In this document: positions 41,868 to 50,482 of the stretch, piece after piece
How the letters are laid out: each line of letters starts with the position of its first letter
Position numbering within the stretch: position 1 is the stretch's first letter
Assembly (NCBI RefSeq): GCF_005771675.1
Contig: NZ_VAJM01000010.1
Coordinates: 124,001 to 188,000 of the forward strand
Source of the DNA: Hymenobacter jeollabukensis
Lineage (GTDB): Bacteria; Bacteroidota; Bacteroidia; Cytophagales; Hymenobacteraceae
Direction of reading: 5' to 3'
DNA: 64,000 nucleotides
The notes under the pieces: generated by a model
The model's input: only the letters and a program-made list of their open reading frames with translations
Databases searched by the model: none
What the model was told of the DNA's origin: nothing
Translations under genes and position numbers: made by a program

Positions 41868-43928
41868 ATGGAAACTGCCGCTGCCGATACCCTGACCACG
41901 GCCGACCCCGCCGCACCGCACCTGCCCCTGGTCCAGCACGACCCCTGGCTGGCGCCCTACGCCGCCGTCATCCAGCACCGCCTCGACCGGTTTTACGCCC
42001 GCAAGGCCGCCATCGAGGTCGAGGTTGGCTCGCTCACCAAATACGCCACCCGCCACCAGCAGCTGGGCCTGCACTACGACGCCCGCCGCCGCGGCTACTG
42101 GCTGCGCGAATGGGCCCCCGCCGCCCACGCCCTCTTTGCCGTCGGCGACTTCAACCAGTGGGACCGGGGCTACACCCCGCTCACCCGCCGCGACGACGGC
42201 GTGTGGGAGGTGTTCCTCTCGGAGCAGACCTTCCCGCACCTGACGCCCGGCTCGCGCTACAAGCTGCACGTGCACGCCGCCAACGGCCAGCGCGACCGGC
42301 TGCCGGCCACCGTGCGCCGCGTGGTGCAGGACGAGCACACCAAGGACTTCAGCGCCCAGATCTGGCGCCCCGAGCAGCCGTTTCAGTGGACCGATCAGCA
42401 GTTTCGCGTGGGCAACTACGTCAAGGAGCCGCTCATCTACGAGGCCCACGTGGGCATGGCGCTGGAAGAGGGCCGCGTGGGCTCCTGGCGCGAGTTTGCC
42501 GACTACATCCTGCCCCGCATTCAGGAGGACGGCTACAACGTGGTGCAGCTCATGGCCGTGGCCGAGCACCCCTACTACGGCTCCTTCGGCTACCATGTGG
42601 CCAATTTCTTCGCGCCCTCGGCCCGCTTCGGCACGCCCGAGGATTTGAAGTACCTCATCAACGAAGCCCACCGCCGCGGCCTGGCCGTGGTGATGGACAT
42701 GGTGCACTCGCACAGCGTCAAAAACGAAGCCGAGGGCCTGGGCAACCTCGACGGCTCGGGCGCCTTGTACTTCCACGAGGGCCCGCGCGGGCAGCACCCG
42801 GGCTGGGACTCCTTGCTGTTCGACTACGGCCGGCCCGAGGTGCAGCAGTTTTTGCTGAGCAACCTGCGCTACTGGCTCGAAGAGTTCCATTTCGACGGCT
42901 TCCGCTTCGATGGCGTCACCTCGATGCTCTACCACCACCACGGCGAGGGCACGGCCTTTACCGACTACGCCCAGTACTTCGGGCCCGAGGCCGACGAGGA
43001 CGCTATTCTGTACCTGCAGCTGGCCACCGCGCTGGTGCGGGAGTGCAAGAAATCGGCCCTGCTCATTGCCGAGGACATGAGCGGGATGCCCGGCCTGGCG
43101 CGGCCCGTGGAAGAAGGCGGCCTGGGCTTCGGCTACCGCCTGGCCATGGGCCTGCCCGACTACTGGATCAAAACCCTCAAGCACCAGCGCGACGAGGACT
43201 GGAGCATGGGCGGGCTCTGGCACCAGCTCACCAACCGCCGCCAGGGCGAAAAAACCGTGGCCTACGCCGAAAGCCACGACCAGGCCCTGGTCGGCGACAA
43301 GTCCCTCTCGCACTGGCTGCTCGACGCGCGCATCTACTCGGGCATGTCGCGCCTGCAGGAGGCCGACCTGATTACGGCCCGCGGCGTGGCCCTGCACAAG
43401 CTCATCCGGCTGGTCACCCTCGGGGCCGGCGGCGAGGCTTACATGAACTTCATCGGCAATGAGTTCGGCCACCCCGAGTGGGTCGACTTCCCGCGCGAGG
43501 GCAACAGCTGGAGCCACCACTACGCCCGCCGTCAGTGGAGCCTAGCCGACAACCCCGACCTCTACTTCCACAGCTGGCTGCTCTTCGACCGGGCCATGAT
43601 CCAGCTGGAGCGCCGCACCCGCTTTCTGGCCGGGCCCACCCAGCTGCTGCACGCCGACGAGGACAACAAGGTGCTGGCCTTCGAGCGCGCGGGCCTCGTG
43701 TTCGTCTTCAACTTCCACCCCGAGCGCAGCCTCAGCGACTACCGCTTCTTCGCCGGCCAGCCCGGCAGCTACACCCTGCTGCTCGACTCGGATCAGCCCG
43801 AATTTGGCGGCTACGCCCGCATTGCCGCCGACGTGAAGCACTTCAGCCAGCCCGACGAGCACGGCACGCCCTTCCTGAGCCTGTACCTGCCCAGTCGCAC
43901 CGCCCAGGTGCTGCAGCGCGGCAAGTAG
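41868..43928 (+). CDS. glgB: 1,4-alpha-glucan branching enzyme (eukaryote-like GH13_8 type)
   Basis: A 686-residue cytoplasmic enzyme that introduces alpha-1,6 branches into glycogen. It has an N-terminal CBM48-like domain (YWLREWAPAAHALFAVGDFNQW) and a GH13 barrel with nucleophile Asp348 in FRFDGVTSMLYHHHG, acid/base Glu402 in LIAEDMSGMPG and Asp471 in YAESHDQALVGDK. The wording of these motifs is that of the plant/animal branching enzyme type rather than E. coli GlgB. ATG at 41868 follows a strong -7 box. Downstream, on both strands, are other alpha-glucan genes (GT4-like, GH31). Confidence 0.94.
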   Translation: METAAADTLTTADPAAPHLPLVQHDPWLAPYAAVIQHRLDRFYARKAAIEVEVGSLTKYATRHQQLGLHYDARRRGYWLREWAPAAHALFAVGDFNQWDRGYTPLTRRDDGVWEVFLSEQTFPHLTPGSRYKLHVHAANGQRDRLPATVRRVVQDEHTKDFSAQIWRPEQPFQWTDQQFRVGNYVKEPLIYEAHVGMALEEGRVGSWREFADYILPRIQEDGYNVVQLMAVAEHPYYGSFGYHVANFFAPSARFGTPEDLKYLINEAHRRGLAVVMDMVHSHSVKNEAEGLGNLDGSGALYFHEGPRGQHPGWDSLLFDYGRPEVQQFLLSNLRYWLEEFHFDGFRFDGVTSMLYHHHGEGTAFTDYAQYFGPEADEDAILYLQLATALVRECKKSALLIAEDMSGMPGLARPVEEGGLGFGYRLAMGLPDYWIKTLKHQRDEDWSMGGLWHQLTNRRQGEKTVAYAESHDQALVGDKSLSHWLLDARIYSGMSRLQEADLITARGVALHKLIRLVTLGAGGEAYMNFIGNEFGHPEWVDFPREGNSWSHHYARRQWSLADNPDLYFHSWLLFDRAMIQLERRTRFLAGPTQLLHADEDNKVLAFERAGLVFVFNFHPERSLSDYRFFAGQPGSYTLLLDSDQPEFGGYARIAADVKHFSQPDEHGTPFLSLYLPSRTAQVLQRGK

Positions 43929-43956
43929 CCCGCCTTATCAGCAGCGGTTCACCCCG

Positions 43957-44181
43957 CCGTCATTGCGAGCGAAGCGCGGCAACCGTAGGAAGGCATAGCC
44001 AATCTTTCCTCTCGCGGCACAAACGCCGCAACTGGCAGAAACCGAAATTCCGTCAGAACCAAAACAGCACCGCCTGAAACTGGTAACTCCGGTTTCGGGC
44101 GGTGCTGTTTTCGGGTAGTGGGTATTGCGTCGGCGGTGCTGCTAGAGGAAGGATTGCTTCGGCTGCGCCTCGCAATGACGG
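43957..44181. repeat. Mosaic palindromic repeat, CGTCATTGCGAG type
   Basis: The ends CCGTCATTGCGAGCGAAGCG and GCTGCGCCTCGCAATGACGG form imperfect inverted arms around a transcription terminator. The general plan (CGTCAT-nnn-GAG...GAAG...CTTCCTC) matches the elements at 50164 and 60713, but the variable part differs. Confidence 0.8.
44061..44111. terminator. Bidirectional terminator inside the palindromic repeat
   Basis: AAAACAGCACCGCC with its exact complement and an inner second stem (GAAACTGG/CCGGTTTC), between the convergent branching-enzyme and YdeI genes. Confidence 0.85.
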
Positions 44182-44212
44182 CCGGTGTTACCGCTTGCAA
44201 AAGCGACTGGTG

Positions 44213-44701
44213 CTAGCTGCGCTTGCGGCCGGCCTTGATCATTTCCACGGCCTTGCTGATTCGCTCGAAGCGCGTTTCCGTCTTCTTGGCCGACTCGATC
44301 CAGCGGGTGTATTCCTTCTGGTGCGTGTAGGCCAGGTCGTCGAAGCGCTGGCGGATGCCGGCCTGGCTGAGGGCGCGGGCGAAGTCCTCGGACACTTCGG
44401 CCATGCGCGGCTCGGTGTCGCGGGCCAGGGCTACCTGCACCCGGTTGCCCCAGGTTTTGCCGATGGCCCCGCGGATCTGCTTGGGCACGCCCAGCAGGTG
44501 TTGCCCGTCGCCCATGGGAGCCAGGGAGCCACGGTAGGGGAAGCCGTCGAAGGTCGCCAGCACTTTCACCTGCCCGCGGGTGCCGTAGGCCTCCTTCACG
44601 TCGAAGGGAATGATGACGAACACGCCGCCGTTTTCGCTTTCGAGCTCCAGCTCGGCGTCGAAGGTGTGTTCGGGGGTGAAGGCGGGGAAATCGGAGGGCA
44701 T
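44213..44701 (-). CDS. DUF1905/YdeI-type protein
   Basis: A 162-residue cytoplasmic protein. The N-terminal part (FDAELELESENGGVFVIIPFDV ... GYPYRGSL-like FDGFPYRGSLAPMGDG) is a DUF1905 beta-barrel. The C-terminal helix region (PRMAEVSEDFARALSQAG ... WIESAKKTETRFERISKAV) matches the YdeI/OmpD-associated family, sometimes linked to bacteriocin tolerance. The biochemical role is not established. It starts 13 bases after the half-GT4 gene on the same strand, suggesting co-transcription. Confidence 0.85.
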   Translation of the reverse strand: MPSDFPAFTPEHTFDAELELESENGGVFVIIPFDVKEAYGTRGQVKVLATFDGFPYRGSLAPMGDGQHLLGVPKQIRGAIGKTWGNRVQVALARDTEPRMAEVSEDFARALSQAGIRQRFDDLAYTHQKEYTRWIESAKKTETRFERISKAVEMIKAGRKRS

Positions 44702-44714
44702 TACGAAAAAGCAG

Positions 44715-45839
44715 TTAATGGGAAAATCGGGAGTCGAGGACCAGGGCGGCGGCCAGCGCGGGCGCGCCGGCGGGCAGCACGAACACGCGCCCGGCCAGCT
44801 GCCGGTAGCGCTGCCGCAGGCGGGCGGCCGTGGCGTCGTCGGGCACCAGGATGCGGTCGGCCTGGGGCAGGGTGATGCGCTCCAGGGCCTCCACCCAGCC
44901 CCGCTCGGCCGGCGTGGCCAGGTCGGTGGCCAGCTGCGTGAGTTGCAGCACCAGCGGGCGGCGCGTGAGCTGGCGCAGCTCCACGCCGGCCAGCCAGGTG
45001 TGCCAGTCGGGTGCAAAGATGACCTCAAAAGTTGACTCGTGCGCCAGGCGGGCGGCGTGGCGGGCGTACTGGATGATGCGGAAGTTGAGGCCCGCCGCAT
45101 CGGGCGGGGCCGCCAGCAGCGCCACGTCGTCGGCGTCCAGCGCCGGGTCGTCGAAGGCTGCTACGGGCTCGGGCAGCAGCTCCGTCGCGGCCGGGCTAGG
45201 GTCCGAATCGGCGGGCGGGGCGGGTATTTCGGCTGCAAGCGGCAGGGGAGCCTCGCTGCTAAGCTCAGCCGCTTCGGCGGGGCCGGGCTCGGCGGCCGGG
45301 GCCACATCGGCGGGCAGGGCTGGCGCCGGAGCGGCTGCCGTGGCCGGCGAAGAGGGCATGGCCGATAACGTGCCGACGGGCAGACGGTAATCCGGCACGG
45401 GCGCGTTCAGCAAGGCACTATCGGCGTGGTGAGCGGCGCCGATGTAGGGCGCCGCGGGCACGGCCATGGGGCGGTCAGTAGTAGCAGTGGCCGGGCCGGA
45501 AGCGGCGGCGCGGGCGGTGGTTTCGGGCGGAGTTTCGGCCGGTGCCGCGCTGCTGCCCACGTAGGGCGCGGCGGGCACGGCCACGGGCTGCGGCAGGCCC
45601 ACGCCCCGGCCCACGTAGGGGAAAGCCGGCACGCGGTGGCCCAGCACGGGCAGCACGGCGGGCAGCGGCGGCACCACGTCGAGGGAGCGGCTGGCGTGCG
45701 CGGCAGGCGCGGCCAGCGGGGCCGCCGTCCAGAGTTCGGTAGCAGAGGTAGCGGAAAGCTGGCGGGCGAGCGGCAGGGCGGCGGACGTATCATCCCAGCC
45801 CAACAGCAGCACGGACGACGGGGCGGCAGGCATCGGCAT
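44715..45839 (-). CDS. GT4-like protein with only the acceptor half, and an Ala/Pro-rich insert
   Basis: A 374-residue protein. It begins like the N-terminal GT-B domain of Cytophagales glycogen-synthase-like GT4 enzymes (SVLLLGWDDTSAALPLARQL) and later resumes that domain (FEVIFAPDWHTWLAGVELRQ, ERGWVEALERITLPQADRIL). In between is a ~170-residue Ala/Pro-rich stretch that includes three related VPAxPYxG motifs. The protein stops where the C-terminal GT domain with the donor-binding E-x7-E should begin. It is either a decayed enzyme or a repurposed binding protein. Start ATG at 45839 (or 45833); the long open frame upstream is antisense to the GH31 gene. Family assignment is from pattern and should be taken as moderate. 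Confidence 0.65.
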   Translation of the reverse strand: MPMPAAPSSVLLLGWDDTSAALPLARQLSATSATELWTAAPLAAPAAHASRSLDVVPPLPAVLPVLGHRVPAFPYVGRGVGLPQPVAVPAAPYVGSSAAPAETPPETTARAAASGPATATTDRPMAVPAAPYIGAAHHADSALLNAPVPDYRLPVGTLSAMPSSPATAAAPAPALPADVAPAAEPGPAEAAELSSEAPLPLAAEIPAPPADSDPSPAATELLPEPVAAFDDPALDADDVALLAAPPDAAGLNFRIIQYARHAARLAHESTFEVIFAPDWHTWLAGVELRQLTRRPLVLQLTQLATDLATPAERGWVEALERITLPQADRILVPDDATAARLRQRYRQLAGRVFVLPAGAPALAAALVLDSRFSH

Positions 45840-45992
45840 AGAACGGTGTACGTGGGCCACGAACCTACGGCCGGCCGCGCCCCCAAACAAGCTTACCCGC
45901 CGGAAACCCCGGCAAACCGGCCGAAACCAAGGGAATCTTGTGAAAACCAGGGGAAACGGCCCGGCGCCCGCCGAAGCCCCGCAAAACCTCCG

Positions 45993-46000
45993 TATTTTGC
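45993..46000 (+). promoter_or_regulatory. Putative -7 box upstream of the leader hairpin
   Basis: TATTTTGC, close to TAnnTTTG, ends seven bases before the hairpin at 46007. Its position makes the hairpin part of the 5' leader of the GH31 gene, but no -33 element is seen. Confidence 0.35.
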
Positions 46001-46006
46001 GGCTTC

Positions 46007-46041
46007 CTTCCGCCGGAACCGCTCCGGCGGAAGTTTTTTTT
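46007..46041 (+). terminator. Terminator-like hairpin in the leader of the GH31 gene (possible attenuator)
   Basis: A perfect 11-bp stem (CTTCCGCCGGA with TCCGGCGGAAG), five-base loop and eight Ts, 33 bases before the ATG of the GH31 gene. No plus-strand gene lies just upstream that would need a terminator here. Confidence 0.75.
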
Positions 46042-46073
46042 CTCTCCGCACCTACTTGCTCCTCCCTGAACCC

Positions 46074-48548
46074 ATGGCCGATTCGTCGATTCAGGATAAC
46101 AACTACATGCTCAACGACCTGGCCCAGAAGGGCCGCCAGGAATTCTTTCCGGGCCAGGTCATTCGCGCCGAAGTCGTGCCGGGCACGGCCGACTTCCGCT
46201 TCACCTGTGACAACGGCGTGGTGCTGCTGGTGCAGGTCATCAGCGACAAGATTGTGCGCTTCCGCTACAGCACCGACGGCTACTTCGCGCCCGATTTCAG
46301 CTACGCCTTTGAAGGCGGTGCCCCGCTGCGCCAGCCTACCAGCATGCTGGAGTTCGTGGAAAAGGACGACCACTACCGCCTCACCACCGGCCGCGTCATC
46401 TGCATTGTGGGCAAGGAAAGCCTGCACATCCGCCTGCTCAACCGCTCCGGCATCGTGCTGCTGGAGTACGAAAAGGGCTTCCACTGGGAGTACGACTGGG
46501 ACTCCGGCAACGACATCGTGAAGATGAGCCAGCAGGTGCAGCCCGGCGTGCACTACTACGGCCTCGGCGACAAGCCCGCCAACATGAACCTGCGCGGGCA
46601 GCGCTTCTGCAACTGGGGCTCCGACACCTACGGCTACGAAAAAGGCTCCGACCCGCTCTACAAGAACATTCCCTTCTTCCTGGGCCTGCACCAGAAGCTG
46701 GCCTACGGGCTGTTCTTCGACAACTCCTTCAAGAGCTACTTCGACTTCGCCGCCGAGCGCGCCGACGTGACGAGCTTTTGGGCCCACGGCGGCGAGATGA
46801 ACTTCTACTTCATCTACGGCCCCACGCTCACCGAAGTCACCCAGGACTACACCAAGTGCCTCACGGGCACGCCCGAGCTGCCCCCACTCTGGGCCCTGGG
46901 CTACCACCAGTGCAAGTGGAGCTACTACCCCGAAAAGCTGTTCAAGGGCATCGGCGCCGAGTTTCGCAAGCGCCGCATTCCCTGCGACGCGCTCTACCTC
47001 GACATCGATTACATGGACGGCTACCGCTGCTTTACCTGGCACCCGGAGCACTTCCCCGAGCCGAAAAAGATGGTGCAGGAGCTGGCCCAGGACGGCTTCA
47101 AAACCATCGTCATCATCGACCCGGGCATCAAAATCGACCCGAACTACCCGGTCTGGCAGGAAGGCTTCGAGCAGGGCCACTACTGCCGCCGCGCCGACGG
47201 GCCGCTGATGAAGGGCTCGGTGTGGCCCGGCCTCTGCCACTTCCCCGACTTCACCAGCCCCCGGGTGCGCGAGTGGTGGGCCGGGCTGTTTCAGGGTCTG
47301 ATCGAGGACGTGGGCGTGCGCGGCGTCTGGAACGACATGAACGAGCCGGCGGTGTTCGAGAAGGGCACCTTCCCCGACGACGTGCGCTTCAACTACGACG
47401 GGCACCCGGCCTCGCACAAAAAGGCCCACAATGTGTACGGCATGCAGATGGCCCGCGCCACCAACGAGGGCGTGAAGCGCTTCAGCTACCCGCGCCGCCC
47501 GTTCACCATCACCCGCAGCACCTACGCCGGCGGGCAGCGCTACTCCTCGGGCTGGACGGGCGACAACATTGCCTCGTGGGAGCACCTCTGGCTGGCCAAC
47601 ATCCAGTGCCAGCGCCTGAGCATCTCGGGTTTCAGCTTCATTGGGAGCGACGTGGGTGGCTTCATCAACACCCCCGACGGCGAGCTGTACGTGCGCTGGG
47701 TGGCGCTGGCGGCCTTCCACCCGTTCTTCCGCACCCACTCCTCGGGTGACCACGGCGACCAAGAGCCCTGGTCGTTCGGCGAGGAGTTTGCCGACCTGGC
47801 GCGCCACTTCATCGAGCTGCGCTACCGCCTGCTGCCCGTCATGTACACCGCCTTCTGGCAGTACGTGCAGCACGGCACGCCCATTCTGCGCCCCCTGGCC
47901 TTCCTCGATCAGTCGGACCCGCAGACCTACCAGCGCATGGCCGAGTTCGGGGTGGGCGACCATCTACTCGTCTGCCCCATCACCCAGGCCGGCGTCGATG
48001 GCCGTTGGATGTATTTGCCCCGCGGCAAATGGTACTACTGGTGGACCGACGAGCAGAAGGACGGCGGCGCCGAAGTGTGGGCCCCGGCCGGTCTGGAGCG
48101 CATTCCGGTCTACGTGCGCGCCGGGGCCGTGGTGCCCGCCCGCCCCGTGATGCAGTACACCGACGAGCACCCCGTCACCGAGCTGGCCCTGCACGTCTAC
48201 CACCTCGAAGGCCAGGAAACCAGCACCCTCTTCGACGACGGCGGCGAGGGTTACGGCTACCAGAACGGGGAAGCCACCGTGCGCACCTTCACCACCACCG
48301 GCACCGTGATGAGCCTGAAAGTGCAGCAGCACACCGAAGGCGACTGGGCCCCGAGCTGGCGTACCTACCGCGTGGTGCTTCACGGCCTGCCCGTAACCGC
48401 CGAGCAGCTGACGGTGACCGTGGACGGCGCCGCCGTGCCCGTGCGCCTGGCCCCCTCCGCCACCGGCGGCCAGGAGCTGCCCCAGCTCACCGTGCCCGCC
48501 GATTTCCAGGAGCTGATGATACAGACCACGGCCCCGGCGAAGAAGTAG
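46074..48548 (+). CDS. GH31 alpha-glucosidase, cytoplasmic
   Basis: An 824-residue GH31 enzyme without signal peptide, expected to release glucose from the non-reducing end of alpha-glucans. It has an N-terminal mutarotase-like domain, then a TIM barrel with LYLDIDYMDGYRCFTW, nucleophile Asp421 in GVWNDMNEPAVF and acid/base Asp497 in GWTGDNIASWEHL. The substrate-binding block GFSFIGSDVGGF and the C-terminal beta-domains are intact. ATG at 46074 is the first codon that gives the normal N-terminus. A hairpin with a T run precedes it and a terminator follows. It is divergent from the half-GT4 gene and close to the branching enzyme, so a role in glycogen turnover is likely. Confidence 0.94.
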   Translation: MADSSIQDNNYMLNDLAQKGRQEFFPGQVIRAEVVPGTADFRFTCDNGVVLLVQVISDKIVRFRYSTDGYFAPDFSYAFEGGAPLRQPTSMLEFVEKDDHYRLTTGRVICIVGKESLHIRLLNRSGIVLLEYEKGFHWEYDWDSGNDIVKMSQQVQPGVHYYGLGDKPANMNLRGQRFCNWGSDTYGYEKGSDPLYKNIPFFLGLHQKLAYGLFFDNSFKSYFDFAAERADVTSFWAHGGEMNFYFIYGPTLTEVTQDYTKCLTGTPELPPLWALGYHQCKWSYYPEKLFKGIGAEFRKRRIPCDALYLDIDYMDGYRCFTWHPEHFPEPKKMVQELAQDGFKTIVIIDPGIKIDPNYPVWQEGFEQGHYCRRADGPLMKGSVWPGLCHFPDFTSPRVREWWAGLFQGLIEDVGVRGVWNDMNEPAVFEKGTFPDDVRFNYDGHPASHKKAHNVYGMQMARATNEGVKRFSYPRRPFTITRSTYAGGQRYSSGWTGDNIASWEHLWLANIQCQRLSISGFSFIGSDVGGFINTPDGELYVRWVALAAFHPFFRTHSSGDHGDQEPWSFGEEFADLARHFIELRYRLLPVMYTAFWQYVQHGTPILRPLAFLDQSDPQTYQRMAEFGVGDHLLVCPITQAGVDGRWMYLPRGKWYYWWTDEQKDGGAEVWAPAGLERIPVYVRAGAVVPARPVMQYTDEHPVTELALHVYHLEGQETSTLFDDGGEGYGYQNGEATVRTFTTTGTVMSLKVQQHTEGDWAPSWRTYRVVLHGLPVTAEQLTVTVDGAAVPVRLAPSATGGQELPQLTVPADFQELMIQTTAPAKK

Positions 48549-48565
48549 GCTGGTTCGAGTTGACG

Positions 48566-48602
48566 AAAAAGCCGCTCTGGAAAATTCCAGGGCGGCTTTT
48601 AT
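48566..48602. terminator. Bidirectional terminator after the GH31 gene
   Basis: AAAAAGCCGCtCTGGAA pairs with TTCCAGgGCGGCTTTT. The stop codon of the small minus-strand gene overlaps the T run. Confidence 0.85.
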
Positions 48603-48946
48603 ATTTCTGGTTGGCCAAGAGTGGTGGTGAGACTGGCTATTACGGTTTCCAGTTCGGTGCCATGATCAAAGCGGTTGATGCGGTCAAGGTCGAACAGTTC
48701 CAGCAGAGCATTCACGGCTTCGCGTTTCCACGGGTCATCAGTTCGTTGCGAGTAACAGCTGAGGCTATCGAAGGTAAGCGGCCCGGAAATTTCGGCGTGC
48801 AAGGCAATGAGCAGTGCTTCGAGCTCCTGGAGGCCCGCTTCCGGCCAGTCGGTGAGGGCGCTGACCAGCAGTTCGGCCAATGCAACCCGCGGATCATGAG
48901 CAGGCAATGTTTCAATGGCGGTCTGCAGTCCAGCAAAGGAGAGCAT
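48599..48946 (-). CDS. Small hypothetical protein
   Basis: A 115-residue acidic, helical, soluble protein (MLSFAGLQTAIETLPAHDP...). No known domain or catalytic motif is recognised. ATG at 48946 is chosen; a longer frame upstream overlaps the end of the lipase gene. Its base composition (fewer G/C at third positions) is milder than its neighbours. It lies 37 bp after the lipase gene on the same strand. Confidence 0.6.
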   Translation of the reverse strand: MLSFAGLQTAIETLPAHDPRVALAELLVSALTDWPEAGLQELEALLIALHAEISGPLTFDSLSCYSQRTDDPWKREAVNALLELFDLDRINRFDHGTELETVIASLTTTLGQPEI

Positions 48947-48983
48947 AAGCGAAACTTCAGAAAAGAGAAACAAAACCAATAGG

Positions 48984-50078
48984 TCAATTACCTCCGTTTG
49001 CCGCCAGCCGCTCCCGGATGTATTCATACACGTCCGCGTCGGCGAGCAGGGTGCCGTGGTGCTGGCGCGGGAAGATGCGCACGTGCACCTGCTCGGCGCG
49101 GCGAAACACGCTGCCGGTGGCCGAATGGCCGCCCACCAGCCCGTCGCCGAAGTACTGGGCCAGGGCCGATTCGGCGTTTTTCAGCAGCGAGGCGGCCAGC
49201 ACGTGGTACTGCACGCCGGGCAGCGGCGGTACCTTGGTGCGTGGGGGCACGAGGTCGTCGGCGTGCGGGTTCTGCCAGTCTTCGTCCACCAGACGGGCGT
49301 GGCGCAGGTCCCGGATGCCGCTGCTGCGCCGGTCGATGGTGTCGGCCAGCAGGCGGGCCAGGCGCAGGTCGAAGCGGCGCAGGGCCAGGGCTGTGAGGAA
49401 GCTGTTTTGTTCGAGGAAGGAGCCCTCGTTCGGCACGCCCAGCAGAAACACCTGCCGCAGGTAGGCCAGCCACGGCGCCGCAGCGGCCGAGCCGGCTTCC
49501 GCTTCGCGCGCCTGGTGCAGCTCCTCGCTGGCGTAGTAGCCCGCCGAGCGAATCACCAGCCCGCCCATGGAATGCCCGACGAGGGTGAGGTCCGTCACGG
49601 CGTCGGGCCAGGCCTGCAGCAGCTGGGTGAGCAGCTGGTGCAGGGCGCGGCCGTTTTCCGAGATGTGCCGGCCGGTGTTGTAGCGCACGTAGAGGCAACG
49701 CACGTGCGGCAGGTCGGCGGCCAGGCGCGGGCCGTAGCGCAGCAGGCCCGCTGGGCCGGTCTGCCAGATGTGCTCGTCGCCCATCAGCCCGTGCACAAAC
49801 ACCACCGTGGGCCGCGGGCCGTCGGTCAGGTCCAGGTCGATGGCGGGCACGTCGGCATCGTGGCGGCGGAAGCTCAGGCGGATGGCCCGCTGGTCGCCGC
49901 GCAGTGCCAGCTGGTCGCCGATGGCGCCGTTGAGGGCCGGCAGCAGAAAGTGGCGGTAACTGCGGCCGGTCTGGCGCAGGGCCTCCAGGCCGGCAAACGG
50001 GGCCGTGGCCGCGCGGCGCAGCGCGCCGGTGGTGCGCTGCCAGCGCGAAACCTTGTGGGCGGAGGAGTCCTGTGTCAT
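48984..50078 (-). CDS. Alpha/beta-hydrolase, lipase-like
   Basis: A 364-residue alpha/beta-hydrolase, related to triacylglycerol lipases or PGAP1-like esterases. It shows the oxyanion region TVVFVHGLMGDEHIW, the nucleophile elbow LVGHSMGGLVIRSAGYY and LLGVPNEGSFLEQ, with the His probably in RQHHGTLL near the C-terminus. No signal peptide. ATG at 50078 is preferred because a TACCTTCA box lies just before it; ATG at 50135 is the alternative. Substrate unknown. Confidence 0.85.
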   Translation of the reverse strand: MTQDSSAHKVSRWQRTTGALRRAATAPFAGLEALRQTGRSYRHFLLPALNGAIGDQLALRGDQRAIRLSFRRHDADVPAIDLDLTDGPRPTVVFVHGLMGDEHIWQTGPAGLLRYGPRLAADLPHVRCLYVRYNTGRHISENGRALHQLLTQLLQAWPDAVTDLTLVGHSMGGLVIRSAGYYASEELHQAREAEAGSAAAAPWLAYLRQVFLLGVPNEGSFLEQNSFLTALALRRFDLRLARLLADTIDRRSSGIRDLRHARLVDEDWQNPHADDLVPPRTKVPPLPGVQYHVLAASLLKNAESALAQYFGDGLVGGHSATGSVFRRAEQVHVRIFPRQHHGTLLADADVYEYIRERLAANGGN

Positions 50079-50163
50079 CGGCAGTGAAGGTAAGGTGCCG
50101 GGGCTTTCTGGCCCAATTTGCTTGGTTGTAGTCATTGGACGCTGGGGCCGTGTAAGCTGCTCA

Positions 50164-50373
50164 TCATCCTGAGGCGTAGCCGAACCGAAGAAAGGCGAAG
50201 CCAAGGACCTTCCTCATACCCCGCACAAACCACGAAGCGCAGCCACCAACACCCTTTTTGGGGCTAGTGGCTGCGCTTATGCATTGTTGTGCTCTTATAA
50301 AAAGCGTCTGCACTTCGTAGGTAGGCGGCAGTGCAGGGTGCGAGCAAGGTTCTTGGCTTCGCCTCAGGATGAC
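50164..50373. repeat. Mosaic palindromic repeat, CATCCTGAGG type, copy 1
   Basis: About 210 bp. The ends TCATCCTGAGGCGTAGCCGAA and its approximate complement (TTCGCCTCAGGATGA) flank inner arms AAGGACCTTCCTC and a central hairpin GAAGCGCAGCCACC...GTGGCTGCGCTT. It shares ends, inner arms and centre with the element at 60713-60914. The rest of the 404-bp gap (50079-50482) holds the terminator at 50424 and nothing else recognisable. Confidence 0.85.
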
Positions 50374-50423
50374 GGGCGAATATTCCATGCCGAAATCATC
50401 CAGCTACGTAGCCCGCCACCAAC

Positions 50424-50465
50424 GCAAAAAACCGCCGCCCGGCAACCCGGGCGGCGGTTTTTTGC
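50424..50465. terminator. Terminator of the T9SS protein gene
   Basis: GCAAAAAACCGCCGCCCGG with CCGGGCGGCGGTTTTTTGC around a short loop; symmetric, effective on the minus strand for the gene ending at 50483. Confidence 0.85.
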
Positions 50466-50482
50466 AATTGGAATAAGGTCGG

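Noticed and set aside
45840-47963. N-terminal extension of the half-GT4 protein by ~700 codons
   Set aside because: The extension is antisense to the GH31 gene and crosses its leader hairpin; the protein starts at 45839.
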